Source: Gallionellaceae bacterium (lineage in GTDB: Bacteria; Pseudomonadota; Gammaproteobacteria; Burkholderiales; Thiobacillaceae). Taken from it: 64,000 nucleotides of DNA. The notes below the pieces were generated by a model that was not told the DNA's origin, made no database searches, and was given only the letters and a program-made list of their open reading frames with translations. The stretch spans positions 124,001 through 188,000 of the forward strand of contig JAQTLN010000002.1 in NCBI GenBank assembly GCA_028714875.1, in the 5' to 3' direction. Positions within the stretch are counted from its first letter, which is position 1, and every line of letters begins with the position of its first letter. Shown piece after piece: positions 34,062 to 42,523 of the stretch. Both the position numbers and the translations under genes were made by a program.

Positions 34062-35611
34062 GAGCTGGTCGCCGCTTCCTTCAGGCGCGGGTAATCGATC
34101 TTGCCGGTGCCCAGGGTGGGCAGTTCCTCGATGACCCGGATGCGGCGCGGGAGGGCGATTTCCGGGAGGCCAAGGTTTTTGGCCGCGGCCGCGAGCTGCT
34201 CGCGGGTGAGGCCGGGGTCGGTGGTGAACAGCACAATGGCTTCACCGCGCGCCGGATCACTGATGTTGATGGCGGCATGGCTGGCATCGGCGGAGACGGC
34301 GCGGGCGATGCTTTCCACCACTTCCAGCGAGACCATTTCGCCGGCCACCTTGGCGAAGCGTTTCAGGCGGCCGAGGATGGTCAGATAGCCGTCCGCGTCG
34401 AGTTCGGCGACATCGCCGGTGTCATGCCAGCCCGTGCCGGCTTCGGAACTGGGCGGTTCCAGCAGGGTGGGCGTGTCGAAGCGGTAGTAGCCGGACATGA
34501 GGTTGGGGCCGCGCACATGCAGTTCGCCGCCGCGCTCGATGCCGGGCACCGGGATGAGCCGGGCTTCGATGCCGGGCAGCAACTGCCCGACCGTGCCGGG
34601 GCGGCTGTGGCCGGGATAGTTCACCGCCAGCACCGGCGCGGTCTCCGTGGCGCCATAGCCTTCCATGATGTCGATGGCGAAACGCTCGCGCCAGGCCTGG
34701 CGCACGCTGTCGGCCAGCTTTTCGGCGCCGGCGACGACGATCTTCATGGACTTGAAGTCATCCGCTTCGGCGTTGCGCGCGTAGTGGTGCAGGAAGGTGC
34801 TGGTGCCGAACATCACCGTGCAGTGTTTGTCGCGCACCAGTTCCGGGATGGTCTTGAAATGCAGCGGGCTGGTGTAGAGCACCAGACGGGCGCCGCTGAC
34901 CAGCGGAATCAGGGTGCCGGCGGTGAGCCCGAAGGAGTGGAAGATGGGCAGGGCGTTGAGGATGGTGTCGCTCGGGCCGAACGGGAAGATGCGCATGATC
35001 TGCGCCACGTTGGCGAGCAGGGCGCGATGCGACAGCACGACGCCCTTGGGCTTGCCCTCGGAGCCGGAGGTGAACAGCACCACGGCGGGCAACTCGGGGT
35101 CGCCGCGCGGCACGGCCAGGCGCGGGAAGGGCAGGGCATAGGTGATCAGCCAGAGCTTGTCGGCCAGGGTGAAGCGGCGGCGCAGGTCTTCCAGATAAAC
35201 CAGGCGCACGTCGCGCAGATCCGCCACCTGTTCGATCAGGCCGGCCTTGTCGAGAAAGACTCGTGAAGTGATGACGGTATGCACGCCGGCCGCGCGGCAG
35301 GCGTTCCGCATGCCTTCCGCGCCTGCGGTGTAATTGAGCATGCAGGGGACGCGGTGGAAGGCGGAGAGGCCGATCAGCAGCGCCACCGAGGCGGCCATGT
35401 TGGGCATCAACACGCCGACATGTTCGCCCGGTTCGCTCACCTTGGCGCCCAGGCGGCCGAGGGCGAGGGTCATCCTGATCAACTCGGCGTGGGAATAGGC
35501 CCCCGGTTTCATGTCCTCCCATTGCTCCGGCGTGTGGCGGCCGCAACGGCCAGCGGCGGCGAGCAGGGCACTGAACAGGGTGTCTCGGGCGTGGTAGGTG
35601 AAGTCGCTCAT
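34058..35611 (-). CDS. AMP-forming acyl-CoA/acyl-ACP synthetase
   Basis: A 517-residue adenylating enzyme of the ANL superfamily. AMP-binding loop FTSGSEGKPKGVVLSH (about residues 177-192), A5-type motif MEGYGATETAPV, A7/A8 region DTGDVAELDADGYLTILGRLKR and the catalytic Lys in GTGKIDYPRL near the end are all present. It activates a fatty or other carboxylic acid with ATP. Sequence style is close to the ligase half of Aas (acylglycerophosphoethanolamine acyltransferase), but no acyltransferase domain is attached, so the acyl acceptor is open. Stop codon lies within the repeat at 33962-34061. It stands alone on its strand. Confidence 0.88.
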   Translation of the reverse strand: MSDFTYHARDTLFSALLAAAGRCGRHTPEQWEDMKPGAYSHAELIRMTLALGRLGAKVSEPGEHVGVLMPNMAASVALLIGLSAFHRVPCMLNYTAGAEGMRNACRAAGVHTVITSRVFLDKAGLIEQVADLRDVRLVYLEDLRRRFTLADKLWLITYALPFPRLAVPRGDPELPAVVLFTSGSEGKPKGVVLSHRALLANVAQIMRIFPFGPSDTILNALPIFHSFGLTAGTLIPLVSGARLVLYTSPLHFKTIPELVRDKHCTVMFGTSTFLHHYARNAEADDFKSMKIVVAGAEKLADSVRQAWRERFAIDIMEGYGATETAPVLAVNYPGHSRPGTVGQLLPGIEARLIPVPGIERGGELHVRGPNLMSGYYRFDTPTLLEPPSSEAGTGWHDTGDVAELDADGYLTILGRLKRFAKVAGEMVSLEVVESIARAVSADASHAAINISDPARGEAIVLFTTDPGLTREQLAAAAKNLGLPEIALPRRIRVIEELPTLGTGKIDYPRLKEAATSS

Positions 35612-35825
35612 GGGGAGGCTCTCGTGCGGTGGACGGAGGGAACCGAATGTCGAGTTACGGCTTTCGACGCGGGAAGTTTAGCGGGGTAATTCGGCATTCC
35701 CGTGTAAGCCTGAGTAGTACAGCGTAAGCCGAAGATCCTTGGTTAAAGTTTTTTTGCTCTCTGCCGATACCCAGAGCGAAACCCGGTTGGCCCGTGGGGC
35801 CGGCCGGATAATTGACGAGGCTGCC

Positions 35826-36767
35826 ATGTCGGAATTGTTGAGACGCATCGACGCACGAACCAAGCTGGCGGGGGCGAACAAGCTGGAAATTCTCTTGTTC
35901 ACCCTGGGCACGGACAGGAATACCAGTCGCAAGGAAACCTTCGGCATCAACGTGTTCAAGGTGCGCGAGGTGATGCGCATTCCCGCGATCACGCGGGCGC
36001 CGGATATGCCGGCGGCGGTGGAAGGCATGGTCTCGTTGCGCGGCGCGTTGGTGCCGGTGGTGGATCTGGCCCGCTATATCGGCATTTCCACCGAGGCGCC
36101 GCCGGCGATCATGATCGTCACCGAATACAACGGCCATACCCAGGGCTTCCTGGTCGGCGAGGTGGATACCATCCTGCGCCTGGACTGGTCCGAGATGCGG
36201 GTGCCGCCCGCCATGCTCACGGCGCAGATGGGGGGGCTGGTGACGGCGGTGACCGAACTCAAGGACGCTCGCCTGGTGATGATGCTGGACGTGGAAAAAA
36301 TCCTCTCCGATACCACTCAGATTGATGACAGCCACCTGTTCGCCAATCTTGCTCCCATCGAAAAAACCAATCGCACGGTGTTCTTCGCGGATGACTCCTC
36401 GGTGGCGCGCAAGCAGATCGAACGCACCCTGGAAGCACTGGGTATACGTGGAATCAGCTCGATCAATGGCCGTCAGGGCTGGGAAGAGTTGCGTCGCATC
36501 GCCGCGCAGGCGGAGATGGCCGGGCGACCGGTTTCGGATTTCATCCAGATCGTGCTGACCGACGTGGAAATGCCGGAAATGGACGGCTATGTGCTGACCA
36601 AGAACATCAAATCGGACCCGCGTTTCGCCGATATTCCGGTGCTCATGCACTCCTCGCTGTCTTCCGAGGCCAATCGCCAACTGGGCATTTCGGTGGGCGT
36701 GGATGAATATGTGCCCAAATTCGAGCCGCACCGCCTGGCCGAGGTGCTGGGCCGACTCATTAAATAA
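35826..36767 (+). CDS. cheV: CheV chemotaxis coupling/receiver protein (copy 1)
   Basis: A 313-residue protein: CheW-like coupling domain (about 20-165; ETFGINVFKVREVMRIP, MVSLRGALVPVVDLARYIG) then a receiver domain (about 184-313) with DDSS, phosphoacceptor D in VLTDVEMPEMDGYVL, and a K in VPKFEP. CheV links receptors to CheA and is phosphorylated by it. ATG 35826 was chosen at the start of the conserved MSELLRRIDARTKLAG; the frame is open further upstream, but no conserved sequence is there. A second cheV follows 14 bp later, then cheY, cheZ and cheA. Confidence 0.92.
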   Translation: MSELLRRIDARTKLAGANKLEILLFTLGTDRNTSRKETFGINVFKVREVMRIPAITRAPDMPAAVEGMVSLRGALVPVVDLARYIGISTEAPPAIMIVTEYNGHTQGFLVGEVDTILRLDWSEMRVPPAMLTAQMGGLVTAVTELKDARLVMMLDVEKILSDTTQIDDSHLFANLAPIEKTNRTVFFADDSSVARKQIERTLEALGIRGISSINGRQGWEELRRIAAQAEMAGRPVSDFIQIVLTDVEMPEMDGYVLTKNIKSDPRFADIPVLMHSSLSSEANRQLGISVGVDEYVPKFEPHRLAEVLGRLIK

Positions 36768-36781
36768 CCGGGATACAACTT

Positions 36782-37720
36782 ATGAATCCGCTGGAACCGA
36801 CCAAGCTGCTGGATTCCATTGATGCCCGCACCAAACTCGCGGGCTCCAACAAGATGGAGTTGCTGCTGTTCTCGCTGGGCACGCATGAGACCTTCGGCAT
36901 CAACGTGTTCAAGGTGCGCGAGGTGTCGCCGACGCCGTCCATCACCCTCACGCCCAACATGCCGGCCGGCGTGGAAGGCGTGATTTCGCTGCGCGGCAGC
37001 ATCATTCCGGTGATTACCCTGGCGCATTTCATCAAACTGGAAGGCGCGCCACAGGGCATCGGCGAAACCATGATCGTCACCGAGTTTTCGCGCCATACCC
37101 AAGGCTTCCTGGTGGAGAGCGTGGACCGCATCATCCGGGTGGACTGGGACAAGGTGAAACCGCCGGAAAACATGCTGGCCGGCCAGGACGGCATGATTAC
37201 CGCCATTACCGAACTGGACGATGGCCGCCTGGTCTCCATCCTCGACGTGGAACGGGTGCTGGTCGAAGTGCTGGGCGAGAAGCCGGTGCCGACCCTGCCG
37301 CGCATGGAGACTCAGCAGGATCTGACCGTGTTCTTCGCCGACGACTCCAGCGTGGCGCGCAAGGAAATCGTTTCGGTGCTGGACAAGATCGGCGTGAAAT
37401 ACATCCAGGCCAACGACGGCCTTGAGGCCTGGGACAAGCTGGTCAACATGGCCAAGCGCGCCGCCTCCGAACACAGCACCATGAAAAACCAGGTTCAGCT
37501 CATCCTGGTGGACGCGGAAATGCCCGAGATGGATGGCTATGTGCTTACCCGCAACATCAAGTCGGACAACCGCTTCGCCGGCATCCCGGTGATCATGCAT
37601 TCATCGCTTTCGTCGGAAGCCAACCGCACCATGGGGCAGCGCGTGGGTGTCGATGCTTATGTGGCCAAGTTCGACCCGGCGGTGCTGGCGGATACCCTGA
37701 TGGCCTTTTTGAAGCGTTGA
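36782..37720 (+). CDS. cheV: CheV chemotaxis coupling/receiver protein (copy 2)
   Basis: A 312-residue paralogue of the preceding gene, with the same layout: CheW-like domain (TFGINVFKVREVSPTPSI, VISLRGSIIPVITLAHFI) and receiver (DDSSVARKEI, phosphoacceptor D in LVDAEMPEMDGYVL, AKFDP). The copies are clearly diverged, so the duplication is old and both are probably functional. It carries a longer stretch between the receiver acidic pair and the phosphoacceptor (KRAASEHSTMKNQ). Start is ATG 36782. It sits between cheV copy 1 and cheY on the same strand, probably in one operon. Confidence 0.92.
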   Translation: MNPLEPTKLLDSIDARTKLAGSNKMELLLFSLGTHETFGINVFKVREVSPTPSITLTPNMPAGVEGVISLRGSIIPVITLAHFIKLEGAPQGIGETMIVTEFSRHTQGFLVESVDRIIRVDWDKVKPPENMLAGQDGMITAITELDDGRLVSILDVERVLVEVLGEKPVPTLPRMETQQDLTVFFADDSSVARKEIVSVLDKIGVKYIQANDGLEAWDKLVNMAKRAASEHSTMKNQVQLILVDAEMPEMDGYVLTRNIKSDNRFAGIPVIMHSSLSSEANRTMGQRVGVDAYVAKFDPAVLADTLMAFLKR

Positions 37721-37773
37721 CATGAAACAAGCGCGCGTCTCCACTGTGGCGCCGGCGCTACGAGCGGGGGGCT

Positions 37774-37796
37774 GGCCTCGCCGCCGTGCCCGTTAG
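37774..37796 (+). repeat. 23-bp direct repeat upstream of cheY (copy 1)
   Basis: GGCCTCGCCGCCGTGCCCG plus TTAG; the same 23-mer with one change occurs at 39155-39177 before cheA. Both follow a GCGCTAC half-site of the inverted-repeat family, so they may be one mobile or duplicated block. Confidence 0.6.
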
Positions 37797-37833
37797 TTAG
37801 AATCGGGCAATTCCCCTAATTAGAGAGGACCAA

Positions 37834-38223
37834 ATGGCCGACAAGAATCTGAAATTCCTGGTGGTGGACGACTTTTCCACTATGCGCCGCATCGTGCGCA
37901 ACCTGTTGAAGGAACTGGGCTACACCAATGTGGACGAGGCGGAAGACGGCGTTGCCGCCTTGCAGAAGCTCAAGGGTAGCAATTTCCAGTTTGTCGTCAC
38001 CGACTGGAACATGCCCAACATGACCGGCATCGAGTTGCTCCAGGCCATCCGCGCGGATGCCGGCTTGAAGCACCTGCCGGTCCTCATGATCACCGCCGAG
38101 GCGAAGAAGGAAAACATCATCGAGGCCGCCAAGAGCGGCGCCTCCGGCTACATCGTCAAGCCCTTCACCGCCGGTACGCTGGAAGAGAAGTTGAATAAAG
38201 TTTTCGAAAAATACGGCATGTAA
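37834..38223 (+). CDS. cheY: CheY chemotaxis response regulator
   Basis: A 129-residue single-domain receiver. Numbering coincides with Escherichia coli CheY: acidic pair D12/D13, phosphoacceptor D57 ([12 protein letters not shown]), T87 (MITAEA) and K109 (IVKPFT). Phospho-CheY binds the flagellar switch FliM. ATG 37834 follows GAGAGGACCAA. cheZ lies 41 bp downstream. Strong match; the alternative of a generic receiver is made unlikely by the locus. Confidence 0.97.
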   Translation: MADKNLKFLVVDDFSTMRRIVRNLLKELGYTNVDEAEDGVAALQKLKGSNFQFVVTDWNMPNMTGIELLQAIRADAGLKHLPVLMITAEAKKENIIEAAKSGASGYIVKPFTAGTLEEKLNKVFEKYGM

Positions 38224-38264
38224 TCCGGGCCTTTTGAGACCTGTTGACAACAAGAGGAAGCAAG

Positions 38265-39050
38265 ATGATCGACGACTCCCCGGAACTGGAAGCCCTGTTC
38301 GACAGCATCGCTCTCACGACCGAACCGGAACCCGCCAAGGCGGCGCCCAAGATCGAGGTGGCCGACACCCCCGAGCTGGAAACCCTGTTCGACAGCATTG
38401 CCCTGGCGGTATCGCGTGAGGGTGGCGAGGGTGAGGAGGGCCACTGCCCCGAGCGCGTGTTCTCGCAACTGGGCCAGATGACGCGTGGCCTTCATAACCT
38501 GTTGCGCGAACTCGGCTATGACAAGGCGCTGGGCCAGATTGCCCAGGACATGCCGAACAACCGCGACCGCCTCAACTACATCGCCGCGATGACGGCGCAG
38601 GCGGCGGAACGCACCCTCAATGCCGCCGAAGCCGCGCAACCATTCCAGGAAAAACTGGGCGCCGGCGCGCGCGACCTGTCCGGCAAGTGGGACCGACTGT
38701 TCGACAAGAAACTGGGTGTGGACGAATTCAAGGCTCTGGTGCATGACACCCGCGCTTACCTGAAAGAGGCGCCGGCCCAGGCTGAAGCCACCAATGCGCA
38801 ATTGATGGAAATCATCATGGCGCAGGACTTCCAGGATCTCACCGGACAGGTCATCAAACGCATTCTCGAAGCGGCGCAGAACCTGGAAAGCCAGTTGCTC
38901 TCGTTGCTGATCGAAACCACCCCGGAAGGGGTGCGCCAGTCGGTCGACCCCGGCCTGCTCAACGGCCCGGTGATCAATTCCAGCGGCCGCAACGACGTGG
39001 TGACCAGCCAGGAGCAGGTGGATGATTTGCTTGAGAGTCTGGGGTTTTAA
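38265..39050 (+). CDS. cheZ: CheZ phosphatase with duplicated N-terminal motif
   Basis: A 261-residue cytoplasmic protein that dephosphorylates phospho-CheY. Long helical hairpin with the catalytic region AQDFQDLTGQVIKRI, where the Gln after D..FQDLT is the expected active-site residue, and the C-terminal CheY-docking peptide QVDDLLESLGF. The N-terminus is unusual: SPELEALFDSIAL (5-17) is repeated as TPELETLFDSIAL (35-47), 30 residues apart. Both resemble the C-terminal docking peptide. Start ATG 38265 follows AGAGGAAG. E. coli CheZ is about 214 residues, so most of the extra length is this N-terminal part. Confidence 0.94.
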   Translation: MIDDSPELEALFDSIALTTEPEPAKAAPKIEVADTPELETLFDSIALAVSREGGEGEEGHCPERVFSQLGQMTRGLHNLLRELGYDKALGQIAQDMPNNRDRLNYIAAMTAQAAERTLNAAEAAQPFQEKLGAGARDLSGKWDRLFDKKLGVDEFKALVHDTRAYLKEAPAQAEATNAQLMEIIMAQDFQDLTGQVIKRILEAAQNLESQLLSLLIETTPEGVRQSVDPGLLNGPVINSSGRNDVVTSQEQVDDLLESLGF

Positions 39051-39068
39051 CGTGCGACAAGCGCGCCC

Positions 39069-39126
39069 CTGTAGCGCAGGCGTCCCGCCCGCACCTGGCG
39101 CTGAATGCAGGCGGGACGCCTGCGCT
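39069..39126. repeat. GTAGCGC-type inverted repeat (copy 3)
   Basis: 58 bp between cheZ and cheA with ends GTAGCGCAGGCGTCCCGCC and the matching inverted arm GGCGGGACGCCTGCGCTAC, a nearly perfect 19-bp stem. It may attenuate or terminate transcription before cheA. Confidence 0.8.
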
Positions 39127-39154
39127 ACAGGCGCGCCCGGTTTCATCATTCGGG

Positions 39155-39177
39155 GCGGCCCCGCCGCCGTGCCCGTT
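39155..39177 (+). repeat. 23-bp direct repeat upstream of cheA (copy 2)
   Basis: Matches 37774-37796 at 22 of 23 positions and ends in TTAG; the following GAGAG completes the cheA ribosome-binding site (TTAGGAGAG), 11 nt before ATG 39189. Confidence 0.6.
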
Positions 39178-39188
39178 AGGAGAGAAAA

Positions 39189-41063
39189 ATGAGTGACTTC
39201 GCCGGAATGGAAGAGCTGTTGCAGGACTTCCTCATGGAAGCCGGAGAGCTGCTGTCCCAGGTGGACAACAAGCTGGTGGATCTGGAGAAGCGGCCGGGCG
39301 ACAAGGAGTTGCTCAATGACATCTTCCGCGGCTTCCACACCATCAAGGGCGGCGCGGGTTTTCTCAACGCCGAGAACCTGGTGGCGCTGTGCCACCGCAC
39401 GGAAAATCTGTTCGACAAGTTGCGCAACCTCGAACTCACGCTGTCACCGGAGTTGATGGACATCATCATGGCCGCCACCGGCAGTGTGCGCGACATGTTC
39501 GGCGACCTGTCCCAGGCGACGCAGCCGAAAGCCGCTGATTCCAGTTTGATCGCGCGTCTGGAAGCGGCGCTGCATGGCCAGTTGCACGCGGCGCCCGTCG
39601 CCGCCGCGGCCCCGGTTGCCGCGCCCGCCCCGGCGCCCGTGCCCGCCGCCGTCGGCGAGCCGGCGGGCGGCGATGACATCAACTGGGATGTGCTGCATGC
39701 CGTGCTGACCGGCGCGCCGATCCCGCAACCCACCGCTCCCGCTCCGGCGCCGACGCCGGCGGCCACGTTCACGCCCGCGCCCGCCGCGCCCCGTCCCGCG
39801 CCGGTTCAGGATCTGCCGACGCCCTCACGCGGGGCCGGCGCGCCACCACCGCAGAACCTGCAGAAAGAGACCACCATCCGCATCGACACGGTGCGCCTGG
39901 ACCAGGTGCTCAATCTCTCCGGCGAGATCGGCCTGACCAAGAACCGCATCGCCAATCTGAAATCACAGATCATGCACGGCAACGTCGACCAGGAAACCCT
40001 GAAGGCGTTGGATATTGCCGTCAGCCAGCTCGATCTACTGGTGTCCGACTTGCAGAACGCGGTGATGAAGACGCGCATGCAGCCCATCGGCCGCCTGTTC
40101 CAGAAATACCCGCGCCTGGCGCGCGATCTGGCGCGGCAATTGGGCAAGGATGTGGAACTGGTGTTGTCCGGCGAGGAAACCGAGCTGGACAAGACCATGA
40201 TCGAGGATCTCAACGACCCCTTGGTCCACCTGGTGCGCAATGCCGTCGACCACGGCGTCGAGAGCGCGGAAGAACGCGCGGCCTCGCACAAGCCGCCCAA
40301 GGCCATCGTCACCCTTTCCGCCAGCCAGATGGGCGACCACATCTACATCGAGATTTCCGATGACGGCAAGGGCATGCGCCCGGATGTGATTCGCCGCAAG
40401 GCGGTGGAAAAGGGCGTGATCGACGCGGAAACCGCCAATGGCCTGGACGATCGGCAAAGCCTGCATCTGGTGTTCCTGCCCGGGTTCTCGACCAAGGAGG
40501 AAATCTCCAGCGTGTCCGGGCGTGGCGTCGGCATGGATGTGGTGAAGACCAACATCAACAAGCTCAACGGCAAGATCGACGTGGTTTCCGTGCCGGGGCA
40601 GGGGTCCACCTTCACCATCTCCCTGCCGTTGACGCTCGCGATCCTGCCGGTGCTGGTGGTGCGCCTCAACAACCAGTCGTTCGCCGTGCCGCTGTCGATG
40701 GTGCGCGAGATCATTCCGATGAAGCCGAAGGAAGTGCAGCGTGTCTCCGGGCGCGCGACCATGGTGGTGCGCGACGAGGTCCTGCCGATTCGCAGCCTGG
40801 CCCGGATGATCGGTTGGGAAGCGCAACGCGCTCCCGCTTTCGGGGTGCTCATGCACGCCGCCGAGACCACCTTCATCCTCGCCGTGGATGGTTTCGTCGG
40901 GCGCGACGACGTGGTGATCAAGCCCTTGTCGGACATCAAGCCGCGCGGCATCGCCGGCGCCACGTTGTCCGGTGACGGTTCCATCGTATTGGTGCTGGAC
41001 ATGGAGGAGTTGCTCTCCAACGTGCAGGCCGATACCCCCATGAGCCTGTTCTCGCAGGCATGA
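39189..41063 (+). CDS. cheA: CheA chemotaxis histidine kinase lacking an evident P2 domain
   Basis: A 624-residue kinase. P1/Hpt domain with phosphorylated H50 (GFHTIKGGAGF); then an Ala/Pro-rich linker (about 130-225) where a P2 CheY-binding domain would normally be; dimerisation P3 (LNLSGEIGLTKNR); P4 ATPase with N-box (HLVRNAVDHGVE), DDGKGM and GRGVGMDVVKTN; and a C-terminal CheW-like P5 (LTLAILPVLVVRLNNQSFAV). It phosphorylates CheY and the two CheV proteins encoded upstream. Only a short possible peptide (DDINWDVLHAVLTGA) interrupts the linker. ATG 39189 has a GGAGAG site. Confidence 0.96.
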   Translation: MSDFAGMEELLQDFLMEAGELLSQVDNKLVDLEKRPGDKELLNDIFRGFHTIKGGAGFLNAENLVALCHRTENLFDKLRNLELTLSPELMDIIMAATGSVRDMFGDLSQATQPKAADSSLIARLEAALHGQLHAAPVAAAAPVAAPAPAPVPAAVGEPAGGDDINWDVLHAVLTGAPIPQPTAPAPAPTPAATFTPAPAAPRPAPVQDLPTPSRGAGAPPPQNLQKETTIRIDTVRLDQVLNLSGEIGLTKNRIANLKSQIMHGNVDQETLKALDIAVSQLDLLVSDLQNAVMKTRMQPIGRLFQKYPRLARDLARQLGKDVELVLSGEETELDKTMIEDLNDPLVHLVRNAVDHGVESAEERAASHKPPKAIVTLSASQMGDHIYIEISDDGKGMRPDVIRRKAVEKGVIDAETANGLDDRQSLHLVFLPGFSTKEEISSVSGRGVGMDVVKTNINKLNGKIDVVSVPGQGSTFTISLPLTLAILPVLVVRLNNQSFAVPLSMVREIIPMKPKEVQRVSGRATMVVRDEVLPIRSLARMIGWEAQRAPAFGVLMHAAETTFILAVDGFVGRDDVVIKPLSDIKPRGIAGATLSGDGSIVLVLDMEELLSNVQADTPMSLFSQA

Positions 41064-41097
41064 GATGCGGCATTCGGCTCGGTTCGCGCGCTTTTCG

Positions 41098-41192
41098 CCC
41101 TCCCCCCGGGAGAGGGCCGGGGAGAGGGAGCAACGTCGGCCAGGCGAGGCGGGTTCCCTCTCCCCCAGCCCCTCCCCCGCCGGGGGAGGGGA
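41098..41192. repeat. CCCTCTCC/GGAGAGGG palindromic element (copy 1)
   Basis: 95 bp between cheA and the EAL-HDOD gene. Outer hairpins CCCTCCCCCCGGGAGAGGG and CCTCCCCCGCCGGGGGAGG flank a variable centre; the right half shares TTCCCTCTCCCCC.GCCCCTCCCC with the copy at 62262. Ends 25 bp before the next start codon. Confidence 0.8.
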
Positions 41193-41216
41193 GCGTGATC
41201 GTTGGGATAACCATTC

Positions 41217-42434
41217 ATGAGCAATAACGCCTACATCGCCCGGCAACCCATCGTCGACGGCGAGCATCGCCTGATCGCCTACGAACTGCTGTTCCGCCAT
41301 TCCGCCCACGCCCAGAGCGCGCATATCGACACGGACGTGGATGCCGGCATCACGGTCATTTCCAACACCCTGTTCAACATGGGCACGGAGTGGCTGCTCA
41401 AGGGCAAGCTGGCTTTCGTCAACATGGAGGTTTCCATGCTGATGAGCAGTTTCTCCACCCTGCTGCCGCGAGAAAACGTGGTGATCGAGGTGCTGGAGAC
41501 GGTGCGCGTCACGCCCGAGGTGCTGGCGCGTCTTCAGGAACTCAGGGAAGCCGGCTATCGTTTCGCGCTGGATGACTTCAACTATCTGCCGGAATCCGAG
41601 CCGCTGTTGCCGCTCGCCGACTACGTCAAGCTGGACGTGCTGGCGCACACGCCGGAGGAACTGACGCGGCTGGTGCATGCCATCCGCAAGTACCCGGTCA
41701 AGCTGGTGGCGGAAAAGGTGGAAACCCCGGAACAGTTCCGCCATTGCCGTTCACTCGGCTTCGATTTTTTCCAGGGCTATTACTTTGCGCGCCCGGAAAA
41801 TATCGTCACCCGGATCATCAACCCCACTCACGCCACCGTCCTGCAACTCATGGAAAAGGTGCGCACGGATGCCGACCTCAAAGACCTGGAGAACCTGTTC
41901 AAGAAGGATGTCGCGCTCACCTTCAAGCTGTTGCGCTACATCAATTCGGCCGGATTCGGTTTGTCCTGCGAAGTGCAGTCGATCCGCCACGCGGTCAGCA
42001 TCCTCGGCATGCAGCCGCTCTACCGCTGGCTCAGCCTGCTCCTGGTTACCGCCGGCACCGGCCCCACCGCGCCCACTTTGGCGCGCACCGCCATCACGCG
42101 CGGGCGTCTGTGCGAACTACTCGGCAAACAGAGCCTGGCGCGCAACGACCAGGACAACCTGTTCATCGTTGGTGTCTTCTCCCTGTTGCCCGCTCTGCTG
42201 GAAATCACCATGGAGCAGTTGCTGGATCGGGTCGTCATTCCGGAATCCTTCGCCGACGCGCTACTCAATCGCCTGGGCCTCTATGGCCCCTTCCTGGCGT
42301 TGGCCGAAGCGATGGAAAGCGGCGAACTGGAACGCCTGGAAGACCTCAGCACCTCGCTCATGCTCACCAGCGGCCGGGTCAATGAAGCGCACATGCAGGC
42401 GCTGGCCTGGGTGGAGCAGTTGGGAATCGACTGA
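41217..42434 (+). CDS. EAL-HDOD signalling protein (YuxH/CdgJ-like)
   Basis: A 405-residue cytoplasmic protein. An N-terminal EAL-type domain (1-200) keeps YELLFR in place of EAL, DDFNY, KLDVL, AEKVE and FQGYYF. A C-terminal HDOD domain (205-400) begins NPTHATVLQLME, with LLRYINSAGFG and HAVSILGMQPLYRWLSLL. The EAL metal and catalytic residues look incomplete, so c-di-GMP binding or no hydrolysis is more likely than phosphodiesterase activity (inference from family). Homologues affect motility and sit near chemotaxis genes, which fits its position after cheA. Confidence 0.9.
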   Translation: MSNNAYIARQPIVDGEHRLIAYELLFRHSAHAQSAHIDTDVDAGITVISNTLFNMGTEWLLKGKLAFVNMEVSMLMSSFSTLLPRENVVIEVLETVRVTPEVLARLQELREAGYRFALDDFNYLPESEPLLPLADYVKLDVLAHTPEELTRLVHAIRKYPVKLVAEKVETPEQFRHCRSLGFDFFQGYYFARPENIVTRIINPTHATVLQLMEKVRTDADLKDLENLFKKDVALTFKLLRYINSAGFGLSCEVQSIRHAVSILGMQPLYRWLSLLLVTAGTGPTAPTLARTAITRGRLCELLGKQSLARNDQDNLFIVGVFSLLPALLEITMEQLLDRVVIPESFADALLNRLGLYGPFLALAEAMESGELERLEDLSTSLMLTSGRVNEAHMQALAWVEQLGID

Positions 42435-42523
42435 TTTCGGATGTCGGATTTCGGATTTCGGATTTTTCTCGCGCGGCTGGCCGCGCCTGACTCCCGAAAT
42501 CCGAAATCCGAAATCCGAAATCG
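42433..42523. repeat. Inverted array of 7-bp GGATTTC units between convergent genes
   Basis: Left arm holds tandem GGATTTC/GGATGTC units; right arm holds four GAAATCC units in inverse orientation around a GC-rich core (GCGCGGCTGGCCGCGC). It separates the EAL-HDOD gene and sixA (minus strand). The hairpin could terminate both. Confidence 0.75.

Noticed and set aside
42433-42523. CRISPR-like array of GGATTTC units
   Set aside because: Units are 7 bp, without spacers, and arranged as two inverted arms; it is a hairpin-forming simple repeat.
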